Shown piece by piece: positions 6,611 through 14,554 of a DNA stretch of 34,337 bases. Position 1 is the first letter of the stretch. Each line of letters begins with the position of its first letter. The translations under genes and the position numbers were made by a program. The notes below the pieces were generated by a model. It was given only the letters and a program-made list of their open reading frames with translations. It did not search any database and had not been told where the DNA came from. Origin of the DNA: an uncultured Acetobacteraceae bacterium (GTDB taxonomy: Bacteria > Pseudomonadota > Alphaproteobacteria > Acetobacterales > Acetobacteraceae); contig CALMVI010000151.1 of the NCBI GenBank assembly GCA_937873095.1, forward strand, positions 1-34,337, in the 5' to 3' direction.

Positions 6611-9306
6611 TGGACGCGCTGGTGCCGCGCGGCGAGGCGCCCGCCGGCGACAGCGCTGCCCTGGCAGGACTGCTCTACGACATGCTGCTCGACATCGTGC
6701 AGCGCCACGACCCCGAAATCGGCCCCGTCCTCCGCAACGAAGCGACGTTGTCGGAATGCTCGCCCGAGCATCTCGGCCGTGCCCTGCGCGCACAGGGCAT
6801 CTGGTTCCAGCTCCAATCCATCGCCGAGCAGAACGCCACCATGCGCCACCGCCGCAGCGAGGAGCGCGCAGCACCCGGCGGCGTCGTCGACGGCACCTTC
6901 GACGCCGCCCTGGCGCAGGCCGCCGCCGCCGGCGTCCCGGCCGAAACCGTCATCAGCACCATCGGCAGCCTGCGGGTCAGGCCCGTGCTGACCGCGCACC
7001 CCACCGAAGCCCGACGCATCACCGTGCTGGAGAAGCTGCGCGCCATCTACCTGCTGCTGCTGGACCTCGAAAACGCCCGCTGGACCGAGCGCGAACGCGC
7101 CCAGCTCATGCTGCGGCTGCGCGACCAGATCGAGCTGCTGTGGCTCACCGGCGACCTCCGCCTCGAAAAACCCACCATCACCCAGGAGATCGCCTGGGGC
7201 GCGTATTTCTTCCGCGAAACCCTCTTCGACGTCGTTCCGCAAACACTCGACAGGCTCGAGGAAGCCCTCGGCCGCAGCTATCCCGGCCACACGATCGAAA
7301 TCGGCCAGTTCCTGCAATTCGGCAGCTGGATCGGCGGCGACAGGGACGGCAACCCCTTCGTCACCGTCGCCACCACGCGTGAAGCCCTGCTCGGAAACGC
7401 GGCTGCAAGCCTGCAGAACTACCGCATCGCGCTGACCGACCTCTCGCGCCAGCTCTCGATCGCCGAAGCCGCCGTCGAGACGCCACCCTGGTTCCGCGCC
7501 GCTCTGGACGCAGCCCTCGCCGTCTGCGGGGAGCAGATCGCCGCCCGCAACCCGGGCGAGATCTTCCGCCAGGCGATCGGCTGCATGCTCGCTCGCGTGG
7601 ACGGTGCCATCGCGCACCTGAACGGACAGGGCGTTGCGGCGCGTTACGACAGCGCGGACGATTTCATCGTCGACCTGCTGCAGCTCGAGCGTGCGCTGGG
7701 CGAATGCGGCTGCGGCGACCTCGCCGGCCGCCTGGTCGCCAAGCTGCGGCGCACGGTCGCGATCTTCCGCTTCTCCACCGTCCGCCTGGACCTGCGCCAG
7801 AACACCACCCGCCTGCACCAGACGCTGCGCGGAGTCTGGTCCGCGACCCGGCCCGGCAGCCCGCCCGACCCGGCGAGCACGGCCTGGGCAGACTGGCTCG
7901 TCACGCTCCTCGAACAGCCGCATCCCAGCGCGGCGCTCCCGCCGCTCGAACCCGAAGCCCAGGACCTGATCGACCTCTTCCGCCTGGTCCGCGACGTCCA
8001 GCACGAACTGGACCGCGAGGCTTTCGGCAGCTTCATCCTGTCGATGACGCACAGTGCCGCGGACGTCGTCGGCATCTACGTCGTGGCCAAGCTGTCGGGC
8101 CTGTTCCTCGACAGCGCCGGCATCGAGCTCTGCACGCTGCCGATCGTGCCGCTGTTCGAGACGATCGCCGACCTGCGCGCGGCGCCGGCCATCATGCGCG
8201 AGGTGTTCGCCGTGCCGGCCATCCGCCGCAGCATACGCCGCCAGGGCAACGTGCAGGAGGTGATGATCGGCTATTCCGACAGCAACAAGGATGGCGGCTA
8301 CTTCGCCGCCAACTGGGAGCTGTCGAAGGCGCAGATGAAGCTGACCGCCCTGGGCGAGTCCGCCGGCGTCTGCATCGCCTTCTTCCACGGCCGCGGCGGA
8401 TCGGTGTCGCGCGGCGGCGCCCCCACCCAGCGGGCCATAGCCGCCCAGCCGCGCGGCTCCATACGCGGCCGTTTCCGCACCACCGAACAGGGCGAGGTGG
8501 TCAGCGTCAGATACGCCAACCGCGGCACCGCCGGCGTTCAGCTCGAACTGCTGGCCAGCAGCGTCCTGGCGCACGCGCTCGGCGCCGGCGAACAATCGGT
8601 GGCCAACGACCCAGAGCACGACGACGCCATGGAGGCGATTTCCGGGGCGTCCAACGCCGCCTACCGCAACCTGCTCGGCCACCCCGCCCTGCTCGCCTAT
8701 TTCCAGCAGGCAAGTCCCCTGCAGGAGATCGGCCTGCTGAACATCGGCTCACGTCCTGCCCGCCGCTTCGGCAGCGCCGCCTCGCTGGACGACCTGCGCG
8801 CCATCCCGTTCGTCTTCGCCTGGACGCAGAACCGCCACGCGATCACCAGCTGGTACGGCATCGGCAGCGGCCTGCACAGCATCCTCCACGTGCGGGGCCA
8901 GGGGGCGATGGGCCTGCTGCGCCAGATGTTCGCCACCCACCGCATGTTCCGCCTGATCATCGACGAGGCCGAGAAGGCGCTGGCCACCGTCGACCTCACC
9001 ATCGCACGCGACTATGCCGGGCTGGTCGACGACGCCGCGGCGTCGGCCGAGATCTTCGCCATGGTCGAACGCGAGTACCGCCTGACCTGCGACGCCGTGC
9101 TCGGCATCGCCGGCGGGCACAGGATCGCCGGCCGGTTCGCCCAGTACAGCAGCCGCCTCGCCTCCCGCCTGCCGGTGATCGGCGCCGTCAACCGCCAGCA
9201 GGTGGAGCTGCTGCGCCGCTACCGCGCCGACCCGAACGACACCATCCGCGTCGCCCTGCTGCGGTCCATCAACTGCATCGCGGCCGGCTTCGGCACCACC
9301 GGCTGA
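6610..9306 (+). CDS. ppc: Phosphoenolpyruvate carboxylase
   Basis: 898 residues, full length. Catalytic His130 lies in VLTAHPTEARR; GSWIGGDRDGNPFVT binds substrate; Lys560 lies in GYSDSNKDGG; and the flexible glycine loop FFHGRGGSVSRGGAPTQ is near residue 593. The C-terminus INCIAAGFGTTG ends in the usual Thr-Gly/Asn-Gly manner. It fixes bicarbonate onto PEP to give oxaloacetate, which malate dehydrogenase would reduce to feed MtkAB. It overlaps mtkB (TGATG) and is followed by a large hairpin before mcl. In Methylobacterium the PEP carboxylase in this gene order serves the serine cycle; that role here is inferred. Confidence 0.96.
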   Translation: MDALVPRGEAPAGDSAALAGLLYDMLLDIVQRHDPEIGPVLRNEATLSECSPEHLGRALRAQGIWFQLQSIAEQNATMRHRRSEERAAPGGVVDGTFDAALAQAAAAGVPAETVISTIGSLRVRPVLTAHPTEARRITVLEKLRAIYLLLLDLENARWTERERAQLMLRLRDQIELLWLTGDLRLEKPTITQEIAWGAYFFRETLFDVVPQTLDRLEEALGRSYPGHTIEIGQFLQFGSWIGGDRDGNPFVTVATTREALLGNAAASLQNYRIALTDLSRQLSIAEAAVETPPWFRAALDAALAVCGEQIAARNPGEIFRQAIGCMLARVDGAIAHLNGQGVAARYDSADDFIVDLLQLERALGECGCGDLAGRLVAKLRRTVAIFRFSTVRLDLRQNTTRLHQTLRGVWSATRPGSPPDPASTAWADWLVTLLEQPHPSAALPPLEPEAQDLIDLFRLVRDVQHELDREAFGSFILSMTHSAADVVGIYVVAKLSGLFLDSAGIELCTLPIVPLFETIADLRAAPAIMREVFAVPAIRRSIRRQGNVQEVMIGYSDSNKDGGYFAANWELSKAQMKLTALGESAGVCIAFFHGRGGSVSRGGAPTQRAIAAQPRGSIRGRFRTTEQGEVVSVRYANRGTAGVQLELLASSVLAHALGAGEQSVANDPEHDDAMEAISGASNAAYRNLLGHPALLAYFQQASPLQEIGLLNIGSRPARRFGSAASLDDLRAIPFVFAWTQNRHAITSWYGIGSGLHSILHVRGQGAMGLLRQMFATHRMFRLIIDEAEKALATVDLTIARDYAGLVDDAAASAEIFAMVEREYRLTCDAVLGIAGGHRIAGRFAQYSSRLASRLPVIGAVNRQQVELLRRYRADPNDTIRVALLRSINCIAAGFGTTG

Positions 9307-9318
9307 CTCCGCCTTGGC

Positions 9319-9357
9319 GAGCAGCTCTGTCACCCAGTCTGGGTGACAGAGCTGCTC
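9319..9357 (+). promoter_or_regulatory. Perfect 19-bp inverted repeat (hairpin) between ppc and mcl
   Basis: GAGCAGCTCTGTCACCCAG at 9319-9337 is an exact reverse complement of 9339-9357, separated by a single T at 9338; in RNA the loop would open to about 5 bases. It starts 12 bases after the ppc stop and ends 9 bases before the mcl ribosome site AAAGGAA (9367-9373). There is no T-tract after it. It could be an RNA-stabilising or processing hairpin that sets mcl expression apart from mtkAB-ppc, a weak terminator/attenuator, or a binding site. Confidence 0.8.
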
Positions 9358-9378
9358 CAGGCCTGCAAAGGAACACCC

Positions 9379-10386
9379 ATGAGCTTTCTGCTGGTCGATC
9401 AGGCCACCCCGCGCATCCATCGGTCCGAACTGGCAGTCCCCGGTTCCAACACCGCGCTGTTCGAAAAGGCTGCGACGAGTGCGGCCGACGTCGTGTTCCT
9501 CGACGTGGAGGACGCGGTCGCCCCCGACGACAAGGAGCAGGCACGCCGCAACATCGTCCAGGCGCTGAACGACGTCGACTGGGGCCGCAAGACGATGATG
9601 GTCCGCATCAACGGTCTGGACACCCACTACATGTATCGCGACGTGATCGACATCGTCGAAGCCTGCCCGCGCCTGGACATGCTGCTGATCCCCAAGGTCG
9701 GCACCGCCGCAGACGTCTACGCCATCGACATGCTGGTCACGCAGATCGAGGCCGCCAAGCAGCGCAGCAAGCGCCTGGGGTTCGAGGTGCTGATCGAAAC
9801 CGCGCTCGGCATGGCCAACGTGGAAGCCATCGCCCAGAGCAGCAGGCGCCTAGAGGCGATGAGCTTCGGCGTCGCCGACTACGCCGCCAGCACGCGCGCC
9901 AGGACCACGGTGATCGGCGGCGTGAACCCCGATTACGGCGTGCTCACCGACATGGGCGAAACAGGGGGGCGCGACACCGGCAACCGCGACTTCCACTGGG
10001 CCGACCCCTGGCATTTCGCGCAGAACCGCATGCTGGTCGCCTGCCGCGCCTATGGCCTGCGCCCGATCGATGGCCCGTTCGGCGACTTCAACGACCCGGA
10101 CGGTTTCCGCGCCGCCGGCAACCGGGCGGCCGTGCTCGGCTACGAGGGCAAATGGGCCATTCACCCCAGCCAGATCGCCCTGGCCAACGAGGTGTTCTCG
10201 CCCTCGGACGCCGATGTCGGCAAGGCCCGCCGCATCCTGGTCGCCATGCAGGAGGCAGCGGCGAACGGCCGCGGCGCGGTGTCGCTGGACGGGCGGCTGA
10301 TCGACATCGCCAGCATCAGGATGGCAGAGGCGCTGATCGCCAAGGCCGATTCCATCGCTGCCGGCGCCGCCCCCACGACCCACTGA
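9379..10386 (+). CDS. mcl: L-malyl-CoA lyase (CitE/HpcH family)
   Basis: 335 residues from ATG 9379; the reading frame is open back to 9343 but those residues fall inside the hairpin, and AAAGGAA at 9367-9373 places the ribosome at 9379. SELAVPGSNTALFEKA, DVVFLDVEDAVAPDDKEQAR (with the acidic metal ligands), VRINGLDT, LIPKVGTAADVY, VLIETALGMANVEAIA and KWAIHPSQIALANEVFSP are the lyase signatures. It cleaves malyl-CoA to acetyl-CoA and glyoxylate, closing the route started by PEP carboxylase and MtkAB. It could also run in reverse to condense glyoxylate with acetyl- or propionyl-CoA. Last gene of the operon, convergent with mntH across 12 bp. Confidence 0.94.
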   Translation: MSFLLVDQATPRIHRSELAVPGSNTALFEKAATSAADVVFLDVEDAVAPDDKEQARRNIVQALNDVDWGRKTMMVRINGLDTHYMYRDVIDIVEACPRLDMLLIPKVGTAADVYAIDMLVTQIEAAKQRSKRLGFEVLIETALGMANVEAIAQSSRRLEAMSFGVADYAASTRARTTVIGGVNPDYGVLTDMGETGGRDTGNRDFHWADPWHFAQNRMLVACRAYGLRPIDGPFGDFNDPDGFRAAGNRAAVLGYEGKWAIHPSQIALANEVFSPSDADVGKARRILVAMQEAAANGRGAVSLDGRLIDIASIRMAEALIAKADSIAAGAAPTTH

Positions 10387-10398
10387 GGCCCCTGCCGG

Positions 10399-11676
10399 TC
10401 AGACGACCAGGCCCGCCATGCCGCCGAGCAGCAGCGCGTTCAGCGCCACCGTCGCCAGCGCCGCCGTCCAGGCGAGCGCCATCGCCCAGGGACCCGCCAC
10501 CATCTCTCCCATCACCGCTTGCCGCCCGCTGAGCAGGAGCAGGGCGACCATCGGGACCGGCAGGACGAGCGACAGCACCACCTGGCTCAGCACCAGGCTG
10601 CGCGTCACGTCCGCCCCTGCCCACACCACCGCAAAGGCGGGCGCCATGGTGACCAGGCGGCGCACCCAGATGGGGATGCGCACGCCCACGAAGCCCTGCA
10701 TGATCACCTGGCCCGCCATGGTGCCGACGACCGAGCTGGATACGCCGCTGCCCAGAAGCGAGAGCAGGAACACGCCGGCCGCAGCCGCGCCGAACAGCGG
10801 CACCAGCGTGCGGTACGCCTCGCCGATCTCGGCGACGCCCGAATGCCCGGCGTGGAAGGCGCGCGCCGCCATCGCCACCATGGCGAGGTTGACCGCACCG
10901 GCCAGCACCAGGGCCGCGACCGTTTCCCGGTTGGAATAGCGGGCGAGCCGGCGGCGTTCGGCCATGGAGCGGGCAGGGGCGCGGCCCTGCGTCAGGCCCG
11001 AATGCAGGTAGATGGCGTGCGGCATGACGGTGGCGCCGACGATGCCCACCGCCAGCAGCAGCGCGCCGTGATCGGCCAGGCGCGGGATGACCAGGCCGGC
11101 TCCCGCCGCCCGCCAGTCGGGCGGCGCCACGCAGAGCTCGACCACGTAGCAGGCGCCGATCACGCCCACCATGGCGCCGATCACCAGTTCCAGCGGCCGG
11201 AAACCGCGCCGATCCAGCAGCAGGATCGCGAAGGTGAGCACGGCCACCACCCCCATGCCGGCAAGCAGCGTCACGTGCAGCAGCAGCGACAGCCCGATCG
11301 CGCCGCCCAGGAACTCGGCAAGATCGGTCGCCATCGCGGCCAGCTCGCTGGCCGCCCACATCGCCAGCACCGCGGGCCGAGGGAAATGCTCGCGGCACAG
11401 CTCCGCCAGGTTGCGGTTGGTGACGATGCCGAGCCTGGCGCTCATCGACTGGAACAGCATCGCCACCGCGTTGGCCAGCAGCACCACCCACAGCAGGCCG
11501 TAGCCGTAGCGCGCGCCGGCCTGGATGTTTGTGGCGAAATTGCCAGGGTCGATATAGGCGACGCTGGACACCACGGCCGGTCCGGCGAACGGGGCGATGG
11601 CGCGCCAGCCGCGCACGTGGCCGTCCAGCACCTCGCGGATCGCCGTCGTGGTGCGTTCGCTCAGGCTGCCGCTCAT
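10399..11676 (-). CDS. mntH: Nramp-family divalent metal (manganese) transporter MntH
   Basis: 425 residues from ATG 11676; a TTG at 11685 would add three residues. The metal-binding motifs are present: DPGN at residues 43-46 (AYIDPGNFATN) and MPH at 218-220 (GATVMPHAIYLHSGL). About 11 hydrophobic segments can be followed by eye. It is a proton-coupled importer of Mn2+ (and possibly Fe2+) in the inner membrane. It is divergent from mntR, and a palindrome resembling an MntR box sits at 11687-11700, just upstream of the start, which fits repression by manganese-bound MntR. Confidence 0.95.
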   Translation of the reverse strand: MSGSLSERTTTAIREVLDGHVRGWRAIAPFAGPAVVSSVAYIDPGNFATNIQAGARYGYGLLWVVLLANAVAMLFQSMSARLGIVTNRNLAELCREHFPRPAVLAMWAASELAAMATDLAEFLGGAIGLSLLLHVTLLAGMGVVAVLTFAILLLDRRGFRPLELVIGAMVGVIGACYVVELCVAPPDWRAAGAGLVIPRLADHGALLLAVGIVGATVMPHAIYLHSGLTQGRAPARSMAERRRLARYSNRETVAALVLAGAVNLAMVAMAARAFHAGHSGVAEIGEAYRTLVPLFGAAAAGVFLLSLLGSGVSSSVVGTMAGQVIMQGFVGVRIPIWVRRLVTMAPAFAVVWAGADVTRSLVLSQVVLSLVLPVPMVALLLLSGRQAVMGEMVAGPWAMALAWTAALATVALNALLLGGMAGLVV

Positions 11677-11686
11677 GATACGCAAT

Positions 11687-11700
11687 GTAGTCTAGGCTAC
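11687..11700. promoter_or_regulatory. Candidate MntR operator upstream of mntH
   Basis: GTAGTCTAGGCTAC is a near-perfect palindrome (one mismatch pair), 10 bp upstream of the mntH ATG. It resembles the enterobacterial MntR box core, which has TAGC and GCTA half-sites around a 4-base centre. The divergent neighbour is mntR itself. Binding at this place would block mntH initiation. Confidence 0.5.
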
Positions 11701-11737
11701 GGCAGCTGCAATGGCCTACATGGCAAGCAAGGAAGCG

Positions 11738-11764
11738 CTGGGGGGGACGTGCCGTCCCCCCCAG
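11738..11764. repeat. 12-bp perfect inverted repeat in the mntH-mntR intergenic region
   Basis: CTGGGGGGGACG (11738-11749) and CGTCCCCCCCAG (11753-11764) pair exactly around the loop TGC. It lies 26 bp before the proposed mntR start, so it could form a stem in the mntR leader or end mntH-side antisense transcription. The G-run/C-run style recalls the other palindromic elements of this window but the sequence differs. Confidence 0.6.
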
Positions 11765-11790
11765 ACCCCCCGTCAGTTCATGGGGTTAGT

Positions 11791-12207
11791 TTGGACGATA
11801 CGGTCGACTCTCAGGCCCGGCGGTTCGGGCGCGCGCGGGTGCAGCGGTCCGCGGCACTGCTGGAGGACTATGCCGAGCTGATCGCCGACATGCTGGCGCT
11901 GGATGGCGAGGCACGGCCGACCGACATCGCGCGCCGCCTGGGCGTCAGCCACGTGACCGTGGTCAAGGCGATCACCCGCCTCAAGCGCGAGGGGCTGGCC
12001 ACCGCCCGGCCGTATCGCGGCGTGTTCCTGACCCCTGCGGGAGAGGCGCTGGCCGCGCGCGTGCGGGCGCGGCACCGGCTGGTGGTGGACCTGCTGGTCG
12101 CGGTCGGCGTCCCGCGCGAGGACGCGGAGAACGACGCCGAAGGCATCGAGCACCACGTCTCCCCCACCACGCTGGACGCGTTCGCCCGCTTCCTCAAGCC
12201 GGCCTGA
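11791..12207 (+). CDS. mntR: Manganese-responsive transcriptional regulator MntR (DtxR family)
   Basis: 138 residues if started at TTG 11791; a GTG at 11749 would give 152 but would put the start codon inside the 12-bp palindrome. There is no in-frame ATG nearby, so the start is uncertain. The sequence ALLEDYAELIADMLALDGEAR, a helix-turn-helix DIARRLGVSHVTVVKAITRL, YRGVFLTPAGEALA, RHRLVVDLLVAVGVPREDAE and DAEGIEHHVSPTTLDAFARF closely parallels E. coli MntR, including the metal-site Glu and His residues of EGIEHH. It should repress mntH when manganese is plentiful. The SH3-like C-terminal domain of larger DtxR proteins is absent, as is normal for this branch. Confidence 0.9.
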   Translation: MDDTVDSQARRFGRARVQRSAALLEDYAELIADMLALDGEARPTDIARRLGVSHVTVVKAITRLKREGLATARPYRGVFLTPAGEALAARVRARHRLVVDLLVAVGVPREDAENDAEGIEHHVSPTTLDAFARFLKPA

Positions 12208-12256
12208 ACGCCGGCCGCGCCTTTCATACGCGCTGGCTGCGGCCATATCGGACCCG

Positions 12257-13411
12257 ATGCCGCAAGACACCAGCCTGTCGCTCAGCCTGCACGGCTCCAT
12301 CCACGAGATCGCCGAGGCTGAGTGGGATGCGTGCGCGGGTGCCGACAACCCGTTCGTCAGCCACGCCTTCCTCTCGGTGGTGGAGGATAGCGGCTCGGCG
12401 GGCGCGCGGACCGGCTGGCTGCCGCGCCACGCAGCCCTGCGCGACGGGGCGGGCCGGCTGGCCGCCTGCGCGCCGATGTACGCCAAGGGCCACAGCTACG
12501 GCGAATACGTGTTCGACCACGGCTGGGCGCGCGCCTTCGAGCAGGCGGGGGGCCGCTACTACCCCAAGCTGCAGGTCGCCTCCCCGTTCAGCCCGGTCAC
12601 CGGCCCGCGTCTGCTGCTGCACCCGGGACTCGACTCGGGCCACACGCTGCTGGCCGACGCGCTGCGTCAGGCCTGCCACGAGCTGAAGCTCAGCTCGGTG
12701 CACGTGACGTTCTGCACCGAACCGGAATACGAGCAGCTCGGCCAGGCCGGCTGGCTGCAGCGCATGGGCGTGCAGTATCACTGGCACAATGACGGCTACA
12801 CGAGCTTCGACGACTTCCTCGGCGCGCTGAACGCCCGCAAGCGCAAGTCGCTCAAGCGCGAGCGGCGCGACGCGAACGCGTGCGGGCTGGTGTTCCACAC
12901 GCTGCGCGGCACGCAGATCGAACGGGAGCACTGGCGCGCGTTCTACCGCTTCTACGAATCCACCGTGGACCGCAAATGGGGCAGCGCCTACCTGACCGCC
13001 AAGTTCTTCCCCATGCTGTCCGAACGCCTGGGCGACCGCGTGGTGCTGATGCTGGCCGAGGATGGCGGCCGCCTGGTGGCCGGCGCGCTGAACCTGGCCG
13101 GGACGGACACGCTGTACGGGCGCAACTGGGGGTGCCTGGGCGACTACCCCTTCCTGCATTTCGAGCTCTGCTACTACCGCGCCATCGACTTCGCGATCGC
13201 GCACGGCCTGCGCACGGTGGAGGCAGGCGCGCAGGGCGAGCACAAGATCCAGCGCGGCTACCTGCCATCGGCCACCTATTCGGCGCACTGGATCGCCCAT
13301 CCCGGCCTGCGCCACGCCATCGGCGACCACCTGCGGCGGGAGCGGCCGGCGATGGCAGCCGAGATGGCGGCGCTGATGGAGCTTTCCCCGTTCCGACAGG
13401 CCGGGGATTGA
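12257..13411 (+). CDS. COG3146/DUF482 GNAT-like acyltransferase (peptidogalycan biosynthesis-type)
   Basis: 384 residues. NPFVSHAFLSVVEDSGSA, GWLPRHAALRDGAGRLAAC, PMYAKGHSYGEYVFDHGWA, NARKRKSLKRERRDA, FYRFYESTVDRKWGSAYL and EAGAQGEHKIQRGYLP are the hallmarks of this family, which folds as a FemAB/GNAT-like N-acyltransferase. The family name peptidogalycan biosynthesis protein is historical; the acceptor is not known. It is probably cytosolic, with no signal peptide. ATG 12257 has only a weak ribosome site. The aspartyl-protease gene follows 59 bp later on the same strand. Confidence 0.88.
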   Translation: MPQDTSLSLSLHGSIHEIAEAEWDACAGADNPFVSHAFLSVVEDSGSAGARTGWLPRHAALRDGAGRLAACAPMYAKGHSYGEYVFDHGWARAFEQAGGRYYPKLQVASPFSPVTGPRLLLHPGLDSGHTLLADALRQACHELKLSSVHVTFCTEPEYEQLGQAGWLQRMGVQYHWHNDGYTSFDDFLGALNARKRKSLKRERRDANACGLVFHTLRGTQIEREHWRAFYRFYESTVDRKWGSAYLTAKFFPMLSERLGDRVVLMLAEDGGRLVAGALNLAGTDTLYGRNWGCLGDYPFLHFELCYYRAIDFAIAHGLRTVEAGAQGEHKIQRGYLPSATYSAHWIAHPGLRHAIGDHLRRERPAMAAEMAALMELSPFRQAGD

Positions 13412-13470
13412 TCGCGGGTTGACATCCTGCCCTGCCTTGGCGATTGAGGCCGGTGCAAGGACGGAACGGG

Positions 13471-14433
13471 ATGCGCGCGGCAACCCTCTGGCTGATCGGC
13501 CTGCCCACGCTGCTGACCCTGCTGGCGCCTGGCGCGCAGGGCGGTCAGTGCACCATGGCCCGGGTGTCGCAGTTGCCGGTGCAGTTCCTGCACGGCCACG
13601 CGCTGGTCCAGGCCAGCCTGGACCACCACCCGGCCAGCCTCATTTTCGACACCGGCGCGTTCACCAGCCTGCTGACCGAAGCGGCGGTGACGCGGCTGCA
13701 GCTGAGCCACATGCAGGGCGAGGAGGTCAGGAACACGCTCGGCACCGTCGCCGGCCTGGGCGGACGGCGCAGCGCCCGCTTCGTGACCGCGCGCACCGTG
13801 GAACTCGGCGGCCTGCACGGCCGCGACTACAATTTCGTGGCGAGCGATTTCGGGGTCGGCTGGGCGGACGGGCTGCTGAGCATCGACCTGGTCTCGCTGT
13901 TCGACATCGACCTCGATTTTCCCGAGTCCCGCATCGTGCTCTACCGCCCGACCGGCGATTGCAGCGCGCCCGCGGCCTTCCTCGCCGGCCCGCTCTACAG
14001 CGCCGCCCTGGAGCCGACGGGGGTTGACCGCCGGCCGCGCGTGAAGATCGGCATCGGCGGCCGCACCGTCGTCGCCCTGCTCGACACCGGCGCCCCCCGC
14101 TCGGCCATCTTCCGCAGCGCCGCCGACGCGCTCGGCCTGCGCCCCGAGCCGGCGCCCGCCTCCCGCCAGGCCTGGGTCGGCGGCGTAGGCCCCGCCCGCG
14201 TCGCCGCCGGGCAGACGACGCTGACCGACGTCTCGGTCGGCGACCTGCAGCTCGACCGCATGAAGGTCCAGCTCCTGGACGGCTCGTTGACCGACGAGGT
14301 CCAGATGATCCTGGGCGCCGACTTCCAGACCCAGGTCCACGTCTGGGTGTCGTACTCGTCCCACACGCTGATCATGCAGTTTCCGGCCCGGGCGTCGAAG
14401 TCGGCGGCGGGGCGTAATGGTGGGGGTGGTTAG
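13471..14433 (+). CDS. Exported retropepsin-like aspartyl protease with two DTGA motifs
   Basis: 320 residues from ATG 13471, just after the purine-rich ACGGAACGGG; an in-frame start at 13444 would put nine polar residues before the signal peptide. MRAATLWLIGLPTLLTLLAPGAQGG is an apparent signal peptide (given here only as its 13471-13545 span with hydrophobic core LWLIGLPTLLTLLA). Two catalytic-type motifs are visible: FDTGAFTS with Asp60 and LDTGAPRS with Asp205, each inside a retropepsin-like segment, so one chain carries both halves of a would-be active site. Probably periplasmic or outer-membrane facing. Members of this group are poorly characterised; substrate unknown. The lower-GC ATPase/HNH island begins after it. 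Confidence 0.82.
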   Translation: MRAATLWLIGLPTLLTLLAPGAQGGQCTMARVSQLPVQFLHGHALVQASLDHHPASLIFDTGAFTSLLTEAAVTRLQLSHMQGEEVRNTLGTVAGLGGRRSARFVTARTVELGGLHGRDYNFVASDFGVGWADGLLSIDLVSLFDIDLDFPESRIVLYRPTGDCSAPAAFLAGPLYSAALEPTGVDRRPRVKIGIGGRTVVALLDTGAPRSAIFRSAADALGLRPEPAPASRQAWVGGVGPARVAAGQTTLTDVSVGDLQLDRMKVQLLDGSLTDEVQMILGADFQTQVHVWVSYSSHTLIMQFPARASKSAAGRNGGGG

Positions 14434-14554
14434 GATGGCTTCGAGGTGAATTAAGTCGGCATTCGACCAAACACGTCGCCAGCGGCATCATAACGGTGTC
14501 CCGCGACCGGACGTTAAGCAGTCACCATGTCCAGCAGCTACGCGCTCCCCGCTT

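Noticed and set aside
6526-8682. 718-aa minus-strand frame opposite ppc
   Set aside because: The plus strand encodes complete PEP carboxylase with all catalytic residues; shadow.
7704-10532. 942-aa plus-strand frame across ppc and mcl
   Set aside because: Arg/Pro/Ala-rich translation with no motif, running through two real genes in another frame.
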